This document shows, one piece after another, positions 34,627-46,490 of a stretch of DNA of 64,000 nucleotides. The notes under the pieces are model-generated. The model was not told the DNA's origin and made no database searches. It worked only from the letters and a program-made list of their open reading frames with translations. The position numbers and the translations under genes were made by a program. Each line of letters starts with the position of its first letter. The stretch's first letter is position 1. Origin of the DNA: Ottelia alismoides (taxonomy: Eukaryota > Streptophyta > Magnoliopsida > Alismatales > Hydrocharitaceae). The DNA is taken from NCBI GenBank assembly GCA_037367405.1, contig JAZKJV010001870.1, positions 434,001 to 498,000 on the forward strand, given 5' to 3'.

Positions 34627-35087
34627 ATGACCATGGACACTGTTCATGTTATCAGCAACCTCCCGTCGAAAAAGAAAGATAAGGGAGCACCTCACATCCG
34701 TTGCAACATTTTTAATCAAGAGTTTGATCGCACTCTTCTCGATAGTGGATCCTCCATCAATCTCATGCCATCCTCGCTACTCACTAAGTTTGGGTCAGGG
34801 CCTCTTAGATCCACCAAGATGATCCTTCAGTTTGCAGATAGATCGATCAAGAGGTCGAGAGGCATATTAGAGGATGTTATTGTAACGGTGCAAGGAATGA
34901 GATTCTCAGTTGATTTTGTTGTCATGGATATGGACACCTCTACACCGTTACTCCATACCCCGATCATACTAGGTCGGTCGTTCCTTTGAACATCGTAAGC
35001 GGTAGTTGATTATGGTACTGGAGAGATCATCTTTCATTCTCATAGTGACAAGGTGAAAATTGAGATGATCTCCGATCCTAGGCCATC
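34627..35087 (+). pseudogene. pro: Aspartic protease of element D (cut by solo LTR)
   Basis: Motifs APHIRCN (as GAPHIRCNIF), LLDSGSSINLMP with the catalytic aspartate, LQFADRSIKR and IILGRSFL, followed by a stop at 34987-34989. Recognisable homology (VVDYGTGEI) continues to 35087, where solo LTR S begins. Fairly well preserved relative to its neighbours. Confidence 0.9.
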
Positions 35088-37612
35088 TGTTAGACTTGTG
35101 AGCACTGGGAGAACCATTCTTACAATAAGTGTTATTGTAATATATATTTTTATCAATAAAAGTCATTGATGTTTCACTCCCTTTCTGAAATTAAATGAAT
35201 GAATGCACTATAAGGTCCCTCTGTACAATTAGGGTTATGTACCATGGCCATCTTGATGATCATACAGCTGTTGATTCATTAAATGAATCATAGAGGCTGG
35301 TGTTTGGATGAATATCTAAGGAGTTAGATAGAGGACTCATCAAGCACCATCAAATGAGTGTTAAGAGATGATCTCCAGTCTGAGTAGGAGATGACAATCC
35401 TTTCTCACATAGGCTGATATCTGACTGACCTCTTGATGCATGTCCTCTGCATAGGAATAGTGATTCGGAGGTGTCAGATTAGTTAGGTCAATGGGTTGAC
35501 TTAACGAGATCGAGATAACCTAAGTTCTATGTTGAATGTTGTCACAGCATAGGCACGCATCCTCTGACCGGAGACAGATGTATTGCTATATGTCTGAGTA
35601 TGTACATTTGGCAGACCGATAGGTTGATGACCTAACCAAGGTCTATACACCGACGAGCTGGTGTGCATATAAGGGCATATGAGCAATACGAGCTCTCAAA
35701 GGGATCATATAGGTTCACTTATAAACCGGAAGACATGAGCTCACTCATGAGGTATTGGGATCGATCAAATTCCATGCATGTTCGTCGTGCTTTGGAAGCA
35801 TGACATGAATTTAAAGGTATGATATATGCTTAAGGAAAGCATATGGATACCAACTCCCAGTGACCAAGATTGAGAAACTTAGTGATTAAACTCTGAAGAA
35901 GACAGTGTAAAATTGATATTAATCTTCAGGATGATCATGGGTCATTCAGTATGCAGGATGTACAGGTATCAGGAATACCTGAGGGTGATGTGATCATAAA
36001 TGATTGTATAACTATGACGCTTCCATTCCGAGGGAGTGATGAAAAAGGTCTGGATTTTAGTGACTCCTCTCAGTAGAGAAGCTGTCTGATCTTGGTCCAA
36101 GTGTTGGACATTGGTCAGAATGTGATTCATATGCAATCAGAAGATTAGATTTGCGATCTTGATTTAATCAAGCATCTGTGGGATGTTCGTAAGATATGGA
36201 TTTGAGATGAGATCTCAACATCCAAGTCACTATACGTGGAATAATACAATCGCCCTGTCCTTATCTCCAAGTATCTGCGGAGAAAGCACATTATTCTTGA
36301 AGGGGTTCAAGAATAATTCATTTGATGAAATACATATCCAAGCAAGAAGAACTTGATGATTAAATGAGATTTAATTATCAATCATAATATGAATAAGATT
36401 CATATTGTGAGAGAGATTATCCAAGATAATTAAATAGGATTTAATTATCAAGGATTGGAGAATGTGGATAATACTATCCATGATATTTGTGTATTATAAA
36501 TATGATTTATAATATACATATATTGAAGAGAGAGAGAGAGAAATTTTATAAATAGCATTTGTTAATTATTAATGTGGATTGGATTCACATTAATTAATTA
36601 ATTAATTGAAAATGCAATTTACAAATTAGTTTGGGTTGTGAATATAATTCACATATTTATCAATGGCATGATTGAAATATTCACAAATTAATTTGGAATT
36701 AATTTGGTGGATATTTTTAATAATACATTGAGAAATATTAATATAAAATAAAAGGGAGATAAATAACCTCCAAATGAGGTGGCGTCACCAATGACATAGT
36801 CAAAGGTGACGCCCCCTCAATTTTAGGAGGAAATTGGTTATCTCCCCTTTATTATATTATTATCTATTGATAAATAATTTATGTTAAATTAAATTGTGTT
36901 CATAATGTTGCAACATATATTTAATTTAAATATAAATTAATGTTGTTGATTTTTAGCCAACAACAATCTTGGCCATTGATTAATATATAGATCACCATGG
37001 CCGTTGGATCTATGTGTCCCATGGATTGAGATTCATTGGATCCTAAACTAATATAAAAGGAGGGCTAACCTAGCCTTTTCATGGTACATAATTAAGAGTT
37101 GTAGAAATATACTACTCTCTCTCTCTCTCTTTCTCATTCTCGCCTACCCTCTCTCTATTCAAGGTGGTCGTCCACTTTGTGCATTGAGAAGGAGAGTCTC
37201 TCGCCTTCGCCTTCGATGACTCGATGATCTCCTTCCTCTTTGGGGTTGCTTGCTCTAAAGGAAGATGACGGATTTCGTTTGACGAAATCAGGGGATTCAT
37301 TGCTTGGATCTTCATCGAGAATTGCGGGAGATTCACGTCTCATCATCGCGCCCGCAAGTGCATTCTTCATGGATCAGACTTAAGACAGGAGGATCTCTTG
37401 TTTGGGATCTCACGATTACAACCACGCTCCAAGAGGAATTCCTTATACTTTGTGGTTTGATGAAACGATCTGAGAAATGTTCTCGTGATCATGTGGTTTC
37501 ATCACTTTAATTAAAAATTTTAATTTCCGCCGCATCTAGCGACTAGTTGCCCGGATTGCATATGATGCGATCGACATGCTTCCGTGATGCGCTTAGTGAT
37601 AAATATCCTTCA
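35088..37612 (+). mobile_element. Solo LTR S, related to element C LTRs
   Basis: 2525 bp from tgttagactt to atccttca, flanked on both sides by the 5-bp duplication ccatc (35083-35087 and 37613-37617), with no internal region. It aligns over nearly its whole length with the reverse complement of the element C LTRs. It is therefore in plus orientation, clearly diverged, with an altered first 120 bp. It carries a TATA box (tataaaa, 37052-37058) and the conserved inverted repeat at 36781-36813. Formed by unequal recombination between two LTRs of an inserted copia element. Confidence 0.93.
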
Positions 37613-38828
37613 CCATCATCGCCACCACCAGCATCAGATGAGAGACAGTCATTTACACAATGCCTTGAGGACTGTGATTTTCTTGCCGAGTTTAGAGAGA
37701 TAGATCTTTTCATTGATTTCATGGATACCCAGAAATTCCTTCCTGAGAAGGAATCCTTGGAAAGCATAGTCAACATGAGTTCCCTTGTTGATCCTATTGA
37801 GTTGTTTGCCAATGGATAGTTTGAGCTAATTTTTTAGGATCATGTCGAGATTTCAGAGGTGCAGTCTGATATTCTTTTGACATGTCAATCTAAGATTACT
37901 AGTGAGATGCCTTATACTGAGATTTCTGAGAGTTTTGTTGTGGATTCTGAATAATCTGATGAGTTATTCCTTTTTAGTAGAGATCATTCGTTGTAGATAT
38001 TTCTGAGATTTTACTTGCTGAGCCGACAGTAGCCATGGTAGACAGTTCACGGAGTACATATCATATATCATCTACTAGTACAATTATAGAGGTTATCACG
38101 GAGCTGATTCAAACCCTACCCGAGCTCAAGGCTTTACCATCTACGTTGAAGTATGCCTTCATTACGGATCACCCCCCCAGATGTTTCTGATCATAATCAG
38201 TTCGCAGTTGACCAATGAACAAGAATCTCACGTGCTAGAGATTCTTGAGAGAAATCGCAAGCCATTGGATGGAATATTTTGGATCTCAGTGGGATTACTC
38301 ATGCTTTGTGCTCGCATCATATCTACTTAGAGAATGACAGTAAACCCTCCTGTGAGTGTCATTGATGTCTCAATCCAAACCTACGGGATGTTGTCATGGA
38401 AGAGATCAGAAAATGGTGAGATGCAGGCTTTATTTATCCCATCTCGAATTCCAAGTGGGTCAATCCTTTACATGTGGTCCCAAAGAAATCTTGGATTACT
38501 CTCGTATAGAATGACTGTGGTGAGGAGATTCCAACCCGTGTACCTACTTCATGGCGTGTATGTGTAGATTACCAACACCTAAACTCAGCTACCAAGAAAG
38601 ATCACTTTCCATTGCCCTTTATTGATCAGATTATCGAGAGGTTGGCAGGAAAGAGTTCTTTTGTTTCTTGGATGGGTGCTCGGCGTATAAACAGGTTGAT
38701 ATCACTCTTTAGGATCAGGAGAGAACTACTTTCACTTGTCTGTTTTGCACCTACGCCTTTATACACATTCCTTTTGGATTGTGTAACGCTCCCATTACAT
38801 TCCATCAGATTATCAGTCACATTATGAA
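37613..38828 (+). pseudogene. RT: Acidic spacer and RT remnant of element D
   Basis: Directly after the solo LTR comes a spacer frame (to 37819) with QCLEDCDFLAEFREIDLF. A stop-ridden stretch follows, then LKALPSTLKYAF (38128 on) and RT pieces: VCVDYQHLN and KKDHFPLPFIDQIIERLAGK (38557-38650), then a frame with remnants of the NAPxTF motif (cgctcccattacattcca, about 38790). Homology stops before the FMDD box. Confidence 0.85.
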
Positions 38829-39136
38829 TACCAGCAACCTCCTCATTGCCTGTCTCAGCATGGCCTATCATTGAGCATCTTAAGGCACCTTCGATGAATC
38901 CCGCACTTGATCAGTTAGCATTGTTGATGAAGAACATGAATGATCTAACTCAGAGGATCGATGACCTGACCACTATGAAGACACTGATTCATGCACAGGT
39001 CGAAGACAATCCCAACAATTTCAGACGCAAGGAGCATGTAACCCATGATCCATCCACACCCGAGACAGGTATGGCCCTTGATTTTACATGTTTATCTGAA
39101 ACCAATCATATCAGGAGCGGTAGGAGATTACAACCA
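38829..39136 (+). pseudogene. Out-of-order gag-protease linker fragment
   Basis: A 101-codon frame (38846-39151) with DQLALLMKNMNDLTQRIDDL, NPNN and RSGR aligns with the element A linker at about 6090-5830, which normally precedes the protease. Here it follows a truncated RT, so it derives from another copy or a rearrangement. It abuts an LTR that has lost its first 54 bp. Confidence 0.75.
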
Positions 39137-40394
39137 AGCAAATGCATGTAAATAGCAGCTAATTATACATAATAGCATTCATCATTCATTGTATTAATTA
39201 CACATTAAATAAGGTTTTTAATGCCAAAATTATAGAATAAAGAGAAGAAAAGAAAAAGGAATAAAATATTGCAAATATTTTATGACCCAAACCCCAATAC
39301 TAAGGCCAGTATGGTATTGGTCGACAAGGAATAAAGTAGGGGGAGATAAGGGCCAGTGTACAATAAACACCTCATTTATTCATGCATTTTTGACACCTAT
39401 TTTGTACATAATTATTTATCCATCAAATAAAGAAACTTTATTCATGAAAGTTGTAGATAATAATGTAAATAAAAATACAAAATTGAGTTTGTGTAAAAAT
39501 AATACTCAGTGTACATTTTATACACAGAATAAAAAGCAAAAATCTGAACTTCACAGACCCATATCTTGCAAATAAAAACTCCAAATCACAAAACTCACCT
39601 TTAATTGTAGATAGCTTTCAAATAAATTTTTAAATAAATTAGTTTCATAATTTTTGGAGTCCATCTGTGGAAGTTAGCTTTTTGGCCCACCTTGTATATA
39701 GGACTGATTAAAGTATTCATTTTATTCAATACTCATTATTTTTATAAATTTATATTTTTAGAATCTTGTTAATAATGAATATAACACATGTACATATTAA
39801 AAGTTCAAGAAAACTAAAAAGAGTTGATAAAATAAAATAAGTCTATGAGCCACATAAACAAAGTACCTATGCTACCTATATGTATATAAATAAAAAGGAT
39901 TTTATTCTTTATTCATCTATATTTTTATCATAATGAATATAGTATGAATAACTTATTAAAAATACAAATTCAAAATAAAAACAAGTAAAATTCATTAAAT
40001 AAATAAAATGTATATAATATATAGGTAAAATACCTATAAGTGTACTTACATATGCATATACCTATTTATTTAAAAATATGAATAAACTCCTAAAAATTAA
40101 ATAAAAATACCTTTATACTCACAAAAATAAATTATAAATTTATAAAATAAGCCAATAAAATAATAAAAGAAAATAAACAAATTAAAAATAAAATACACAA
40201 AAATACATGTAAATACATACATATTCAAATTAAAACCATAATAAAACACTCCGAAAAATTCAATAAAAATCACAAATAAATACTACATGAAAAAATATAT
40301 ATTTTTTATGTTTTAAGAAATTTCGAATAAAATCATTTACCATGGTAAATAAATCAATTTAGACTCAAATTTCCTGTTTTGTCTTTTAGCGGCT

Positions 40395-40440
40395 AACGTG
40401 GACCAATGGGGCGCCGGCCTTTGTTGACCCCCTGGTCAAC
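40395..40440 (+). promoter_or_regulatory. W-box inverted repeat and gtggacca motif, U3 of element E
   Basis: The sequence aacgtggaccaa is followed by gttgacc-ccct-ggtcaac (40423-40440), an inverted repeat with two TTGAC cores. Same order as in element A. The equivalent in the 3' LTR is at 50461-50503. It lies about 210 bp upstream of the TATA box. Confidence 0.55.
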
Positions 40441-40647
40441 TGCTCCCCCAGCCGCCCGATGTGACGTAGCCTGTCGTCTCTCCCGTCTTCTCCCATTTTT
40501 CCCGGGCACACCATCCATCAATCGAAGATGCTTCCTTCACAAGAGATGAACTCTAATCATCACTTATGCCCGCCGATTCTTTGGATCAATCAGATACTCA
40601 TTGGATTAAGTAATAATCGCCGGTCAATAAGGCTCCTTGCCAATGTC

Positions 40648-40655
40648 TATAAATA
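40648..40655 (+). promoter_or_regulatory. TATA box, 5' LTR of element E
   Basis: tataaata in the context gtctataaataagtag, at the junction between the A/T-rich U3 and the G/C-rich R/U5. It is repeated at 50710-50717 in the 3' LTR. Transcription is inferred to start about 30 bases downstream. Confidence 0.65.
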
Positions 40656-41776
40656 AGTAGCTCCACCTCCTTCCTCGAATTTGGCCAATTTCATTCCAAC
40701 CTAAAGCCTTGATTCCATTCCTGGAACGTTCCTCGTGACAGGGGGAGTGCTCCAGCGTCTCGAATCAGCCGGAGGTAGGAGAATTTTGACGCGGCGGAGC
40801 TCCGGCGTCCGCCCTGCTCCCTGGTGGCCCCCAGGTATAAGAGTTGTCCCTTTTATGCTTTTTAGTTAGGTTTTAATACTAGCTTTCAATTCCAGTTGTT
40901 AGATTAGACTTTAGTTAATCCCTGTAGCGTAAACTTCCAAATTCGAAGTTCGCCGGAGCTCCGCTCCGGCGACCTCTCCACCGTAAACCCGACTGTTTCC
41001 GACCGCCACGAGCACCCCATCTCGATCCCCATCGCATTCTCCATCGTTCCATCACCTTTGACCAACCCAGGACCCCTGGCCTTGGCGAATCGGGGCTCCC
41101 CTCCGCCGTTCGTTGGAGCCCCTCCGCCTCACTCCATTTTGTCGCGAAGCTTCAAAACCCCGGGTCGAGGAGGTAGCCCTCTCGCCCCTGGTTCTTCCTC
41201 TATAGGTCAAATGAAGAATAGAGCCCATCTGAGCTCGAATCGAACCAGGAAGAGGTTCCTGGAGGTCCGGTACTTCACCGACCTCGTCTGAGTGACTCGG
41301 ACCTCCAGGAGTCATAATGGAACCATCAGTCGATGCGGGAGGCCTCCAGCTACGTGCAAACCACTTCAGACGCGCCGGAGAGCCCTGGGGGAGCCCAAGC
41401 TTCTCGATCGAAGCTCGCCAGGCGCGAGCTTCTTCCCTGTTCTTCCAGGGAACTCTAGCGTCGTTGGATCAGGAGGCGAGGCCCAGTTCGCTCAGGAGCC
41501 GTCCGATGAAGACACGTGCCAACCATCAGATCAGCCAGGATCATCTAATCCAAGCCCTTCATCGACGAACTGGTTTCCACCGTCAGATGCTCGACGCGTG
41601 GATAAGTGGCGCGCCCAGCACCGCAGGATGATGCGTCTTAGGGGGTAAATTTCATACCTAACCCCCCGCTTTTTGTATTTATAGTTTAATGCCAAAAATA
41701 AAAGGTTAAGTTGTAAATAAGTTGTACAAATTGCAGAAGGACCCTTAGTGTTTCTATGTTTGCGTTTTAGTCCCTC

Positions 41777-41809
41777 CGCGCCTCACGTGCAGTCCCCACG
41801 TGAGGCGCG
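41777..41809 (+). repeat. G-box hairpin present only in the 5' LTR of element E
   Basis: Perfect 13-bp arms cgcgcctcacgtg (41777-41789) and cacgtgaggcgcg (41797-41809) around a 7-nt loop, carrying two CACGTG boxes. The 3' LTR lacks a 36-bp segment containing the whole hairpin (junction near 51832-51835). Confidence 0.85.
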
Positions 41810-43004
41810 TGAAATTTGCACTTAAACCCCGCTGTGTTTTTGTAAATATAGAATGGCCCTGAAAATAAGAATACACGTTCATTTTTATTGTGATTTTTGC
41901 ATAGATGCCCTTGTCAATTATTTTATTTGCAAAAATACCCCTGCCATGCCATATATTTCTTGTATGCTTTGTCCATTTATCTTGTGCTTCATATTTCCTT
42001 GAAAAATTTTGTAAAAATGGATATAAGCATCTGTTAACATGCTCTCACACGCCATATTTTTGGATCTTAATTTTGTTGTATTTTTGTATTTATTAAAAAT
42101 CAAAAACCTATCTTTTATTTACTGTCTAGCTTATAAAATACCAAAAAATATTAAAAGACCTCTAAAAATTCCAAAAAAATTCCCTCGTGTGTATTTTAAC
42201 GTATTTCAGTATCAGTCCAAAAACCCCTAAAAATCTCAAAAGGAAAACCTTAAAAATTCAAAAATACACAAAAACTTCAAAAAAATATATAAAATCAAAA
42301 AATCAGAAAAATATGAACTCAGTTCCTATTTCTGCTATATTTTATTAGCTTCATTAGAAAAATAGTGTGGAAAAATTTTGAGGCTGTTTGCTATTTTTAA
42401 TTCCCAATTTTATCTTCAGCCAGTAGCTTTCCCACTATTTTTCTTTATTTCAGTATTTAAAAATACCAAAAACAGTTTGAAAAATACCCAAAAATCACAA
42501 AAATAGTAAAAAATCCTAAAAATATCAAAAACATTCTATTTCTGACTTTTTGGTTATTTTTGCACATTTTTATAAATACTTTATCTTGTCTTTTATTACA
42601 TTGTCCTTATTTTCCCTATTGAAAAAGAAAATAGAAAAATATAAAATATAAAATATAAAAATCAGAAAATCAAAAATCAAAATACAAAATAAAAAATAAA
42701 AAAATATATATAAAATTCAAAAAACCCACAAAAATAGGCTTCACACATGGATGACTCTGTGGTACATATAGGCTTATGCATTTTTGTATTGCTCTCTGTG
42801 GTTCGACCTCTACATGCTTGTTCCCTATACATTTTATGGTAGAGTAATAAAAGATTAATTCACATTTCTTTTTGAGCTTGATTGATACATTCTTTCATTG
42901 TGGGTTAATTGCTGTATAACTTGGGTATTCTGCGAGCGGTCGCCTCGGCGACAACTTATTTATATTATTCATGGTGACCCTCGTGGAAAATCCTCGTTAT
43001 CAGA

Positions 43005-43022
43005 TGGCGCCGTTGCCAGGGA
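43005..43022 (+). promoter_or_regulatory. Primer-binding site of element E (tRNA-Asp type)
   Basis: tggcgccgttgccaggga begins two bases after the LTR end. Standard Athila-lineage site, matching that of element A except near its 3' end. Confidence 0.92.
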
Positions 43023-45290
43023 GAAATGAGCATAGCCTAATTTATTTTGTCATTCTTGTGTACATTTTTGATTCATCATTGATTTTGTGAGCAGCTATTC
43101 TTATTGTCATTAATCACCATGCTCTATTGATTGATTCATTTATTGTGATTATTTTATATCTGCTCTATTTTGATTGGTTGAGCTATACTAATGCAATCTT
43201 TTTGTGACTTTGATGCGAGGGACCGCCACGCGAGGATGGCTTCTTAGGAGGCCAAGGCAGCCGAGCTTGGAGGAGGGTGGTCTTCACCTCATGACCACTT
43301 GGAGAGAGCATCAAGGAAGCAAGGAGATGGGGATTAGATAGGTTCAGAACACTTAGGATTATTTTTTTAATTTATGGTGAGAGAGAGACAATTTTGGCAT
43401 GTAATAATTAACAGGACTCTACTCTTCACAATGAGGACCAGTGCCCAGGTGTCTGTTCACCTGGAAGCCTCATCGCTGTTTTCCGTGATTTCTACCGCCT
43501 TCTTTTCTTTGTTTTCCGCGGTTTTGTGCTTTCCGCCTTTATTTTACTTTGTTTTGTGTGCTTGGAGCCCCTAGATATAGGTTGCTTGACTCGGTAGCTA
43601 GGTCCAAACATTAATAAGAATGCATGTTCCTATAGTCTACTTCATATGGATCTAGTCAAACTTAAACAGCTCGGTCATTTATCTCTTAACCCATGTACCG
43701 TGAGCGAACCCCATCAAGCGCTACTCCTGAACTCGAGTGTTTCGAGAAGAGGAGGGGTAAGCCAAGACCGGACCCTTAGGTTGAAGATAAGTGAACAGCT
43801 TGTGGTTCTTCACGTTAATAGCATCTAATGTTTAGGGCGATTTTGTCGAATGCACACCGCCATGTAGATAGGTTTAAAAATTCTAATTTGCATACCACAT
43901 GGAGAGAGCTGGGATGCATTGTAAGTCTTCTAACTCAGCATGCATCATTCGGTTCAATGGTGAGATTTCCATCATAGAACCAACTTGCACGGCTTTTTCG
44001 CTATCTCCCTCTGATTTTGATCACCTAGGACTTAAATGAAAATCTACAAAAACGTTAGGCGTTGGTATGAAACAGACTCAAAAAAAGTGAAAACCCAAAA
44101 AATTAAAACCAGGGGACTGCTAAATAAACTTTGACCTTAATTAAAATCCGTAATGGACTATCATTGTACCGGGTTCATAAAGCCCTCATTGTTTTCAGGT
44201 ACCTTGGAGGGGGACCAAAACCCTACTCCCTTGAGCGAGTGCGACCCCCTAAGGATTAGAGCCAAAAACCCAGTCTGCAACTGCCTTGTGTATCGCCTGG
44301 ATTTCTGAAGTAATGGCGCGTCTATCGTACGTAGGCAAGTAGGGCTTGGTCACCAATGATGACTCTCTGTTGTTTAGAGCATCGATCCTGTCCGAAGTAT
44401 CGAGCATAGGCCACGCCTTCACGGGGGTGTCTGTTTCATTGTCCTGCGTCCGAGTAGGTTCTTGTACGCTCACAAGTGATTCCGTTGCGAGCGAAGACCG
44501 AAGTAGCGGTTTCGCCTATCGGCTTCCTCTCTCTATTTCTTTGGCTGAGTAGGGATCCATGAAGGGTTACAAGGACTCCAAAAAGTACAGACTACAGGTT
44601 ACACAGAAGGAGGACAAGTACGGGATACCCTTCCGGTAGTACTCTCTCTCCTATAGGGTAGCGTACTAAGGACTTGTTATAAGATATGCCTGAAACAACA
44701 ACTCTAAAAAACTGAAAAGATTAATAAGTAGCCGAACCTTTACGGCTTCACATGGTGTGAGTTAGTGAACCCGATTTTGTATTGTGTTTGTATGGATCTA
44801 GATTAAGGTTCAAAGATCAAGTCCCGCGCCTTTGCGCAAATTTTGTTGTGTCACTCCTCTTTGACCCCCGCTCAGTTTGAGCCTTTCTACTGTTTTGCAC
44901 TCCTTTTTATTCCTCGTTGACCATCGTATCTTTCATCCAACATCCTATCTTCTCTTGTACTTCGCGAAGTTGATCCATGGATGGTTTCTGTCGGGACCAT
45001 GCCGACACCCACATCGATTCCATGGACTCAACTCCGCCAATAAATTCGAGGCGATTCCCGAGAACCCGATCCAGACTTTGCGGATCGATCTCCAGACTCC
45101 TTGTTTTCTACCTTTCTCTTGGCCACCCAATAAACTGGGATCATTTTGTCCCACTTTCGCCGTTGTGAATGGAAGTCGATTACAGTCTACATCCTTTTCC
45201 ATTCACAACATGCTGGGGTTGACCTGAATTCCAGCTTCATCTCGGCAGCTGAACATTAATTGCAGGCAGTCTGATCAGGACTATCTCATT
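43023..45290 (+). other. 5' leader of element E
   Basis: 2.3 kb between PBS and gag. Positions 44230-44750 match the leader of element A strongly, including the AGCCG...CGGCT hairpin (44730-44747). The block is open on both strands: 44249-44473 minus (74 codons) and 44346-44552 plus (68 codons). The remainder has no recognisable gene; 44877-45227 is a chance frame that runs up to gag. Confidence 0.75.
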
Positions 45291-46490
45291 ATGCAGATAG
45301 AAGACAGTGCGAGCCCTGGAGACTACTCCGGAGTTCATCTCGTCCGACTCAGACCCTGGCATGGCTCCAGGAGGAAAGGGCAAGGGTCAGTAGCCACCCC
45401 AGCCAGAAGGCCAGGTGCCAGATCAGAACAAGTCAATGCACAGTTACTGGCATCTATCCAGGCTATCCAGCAGCAGCTGACCGAACAGGCACTCACACAG
45501 ACAGCCTTTCACGACATGTTGAATGATATGATGAACCGAGACGATGGAGGAGGAGGCAGAGGCAGAGGAGGCAGGGGAGGAGGAGGTGGAGGTGGTGGTG
45601 CAGATGATGATGATCTAGAATTCCCACCACCACCAAAACCAACACTTAAAGAAACATACAATCCGGGAGACAGCCAGATGACCGAGTGGATCCTCATTCC
45701 ACCGGTACACGCTCACTTTGAGCTGAAGCCCCAATTCATTGCTCTTCTCCCTGCATTCCATGGAAACACCAGCGAGGAGCCATACATTCACCTGCAACAA
45801 TTCTCCCGCAGTTGCCGTACTACCCACTATCCCAATGTCCCTCTGGACATTGTCAAGATGATGGCTTTCCCTTTCAGCCTACAAGACAAGGCCCTCTATT
45901 GGGTCAATCATCTGGGGAAGGTTGTGACGACCTCGGAGGAGCTGAAGTCCGCCTTTCTGCACAAATATTACCCTCTAGGTCGGCTCAACCAGATGCGAGC
46001 CCGTATCAGTAATTTCTCCCAAGGACCCCATGAGCCGATACATGAAGCATGGGAGAGATTCACTGACCTGCAGGAAAAATGTCCCCATCATGATATTCCT
46101 AAGACCAGCTTGGTCCAGCATTTCTTTGGGGGACTGAACATTGAAAGCCAAAGGCTCGTAGACGCAGCATGTGGGGGCTCACACTTCAATAAGGATGAAG
46201 ACGTAGTCTGGCAGATATTTGAAGAAATGGTCGAGGGAGAGGCCACCCTCTCTTCATCCAAGGCATATCAGAAGCAGCCCCAGATCCTTCAAAAACAAGT
46301 GCACATGGCAGCGTCCAAGGAAAAAGAGAGAGATGAGAGCTCCAACCTCAGCATCAACAGATTCAGACGATGTACTCCAACCACTGTTTATTTGATTTTC
46401 TTCTTCTTTCCCTTTTCTATCTTCTTTGTGTATCAAATAGGTGCCGCCATTGTAGACAGTTTTCTATACTTAGGACGTACTTTGTCCTAA
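45291..46490 (+). CDS. gag: Gag of element E, C terminus replaced by 3' UTR sequence
   Basis: 399-codon open frame. An N-terminal charged stretch is followed by a glycine/arginine-rich run (about residues 87-102), then the retrotransposon Gag domain (about residues 138-325). That domain shows HFELKPQFIALLPAFHG, KMMAFPFSLQDKALYWVNHL, YYPLGRLNQMRARISNF and CPHHDIPKTSLVQHFFGGL. Homology to element A gag ends near 46320. From about 46370 the frame reads through 3' UTR sequence (hydrophobic tail) to a stop within the first hairpin. This frame is undamaged, unlike every pol in the window, so a functional capsid protein is conceivable. Confidence 0.88.
   Translation: MQIEDSASPGDYSGVHLVRLRPWHGSRRKGQGSVATPARRPGARSEQVNAQLLASIQAIQQQLTEQALTQTAFHDMLNDMMNRDDGGGGRGRGGRGGGGGGGGADDDDLEFPPPPKPTLKETYNPGDSQMTEWILIPPVHAHFELKPQFIALLPAFHGNTSEEPYIHLQQFSRSCRTTHYPNVPLDIVKMMAFPFSLQDKALYWVNHLGKVVTTSEELKSAFLHKYYPLGRLNQMRARISNFSQGPHEPIHEAWERFTDLQEKCPHHDIPKTSLVQHFFGGLNIESQRLVDAACGGSHFNKDEDVVWQIFEEMVEGEATLSSSKAYQKQPQILQKQVHMAASKEKERDESSNLSINRFRRCTPTTVYLIFFFFPFSIFFVYQIGAAIVDSFLYLGRTLS

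Larger units (their letters stand above)
34131..38828 (+). mobile_element. Element D: Athila remnant interrupted by a solo LTR
   Basis: Plus-strand linker, protease, spacer and partial RT of an Athila element, carrying solo LTR S at 35088-37612. Its 5' LTR and gag are not seen; they are left of B or deleted. On the right, homology to RT stops near 38828, where a non-colinear fragment begins. It is the likely host of element B. RNase H and integrase are absent here; remnant F (53249 on) could be the rest of the same copy but this is not proven. Confidence 0.8.
39137..43002 (+). mobile_element. 5' LTR of element E (first 54 bp missing)
   Basis: 3866 bp colinear with 49192-53021. The 54 bases tgatgaatc...ccct found at the start of the 3' LTR (49138-49191) are absent, so the left boundary is a deletion or recombination junction rather than an insertion end. 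It ends cctcgttatca. It contains a 16-bp palindrome (40335-40350), the W-box/G-box module (40395-40440), a TATA box (40648-40655) and a G-box hairpin (41777-41809) that the other LTR lacks. A G/C-rich ORF (41292-41648) is not considered a gene. Confidence 0.93.

Noticed and set aside
43005..43022. tRNA-like sequence (also 9808-9825, 24591-24602, 57521-57532)
   Set aside because: Only 12-18 nt complementary to a tRNA 3' end: these are primer-binding sites, not tRNA genes.
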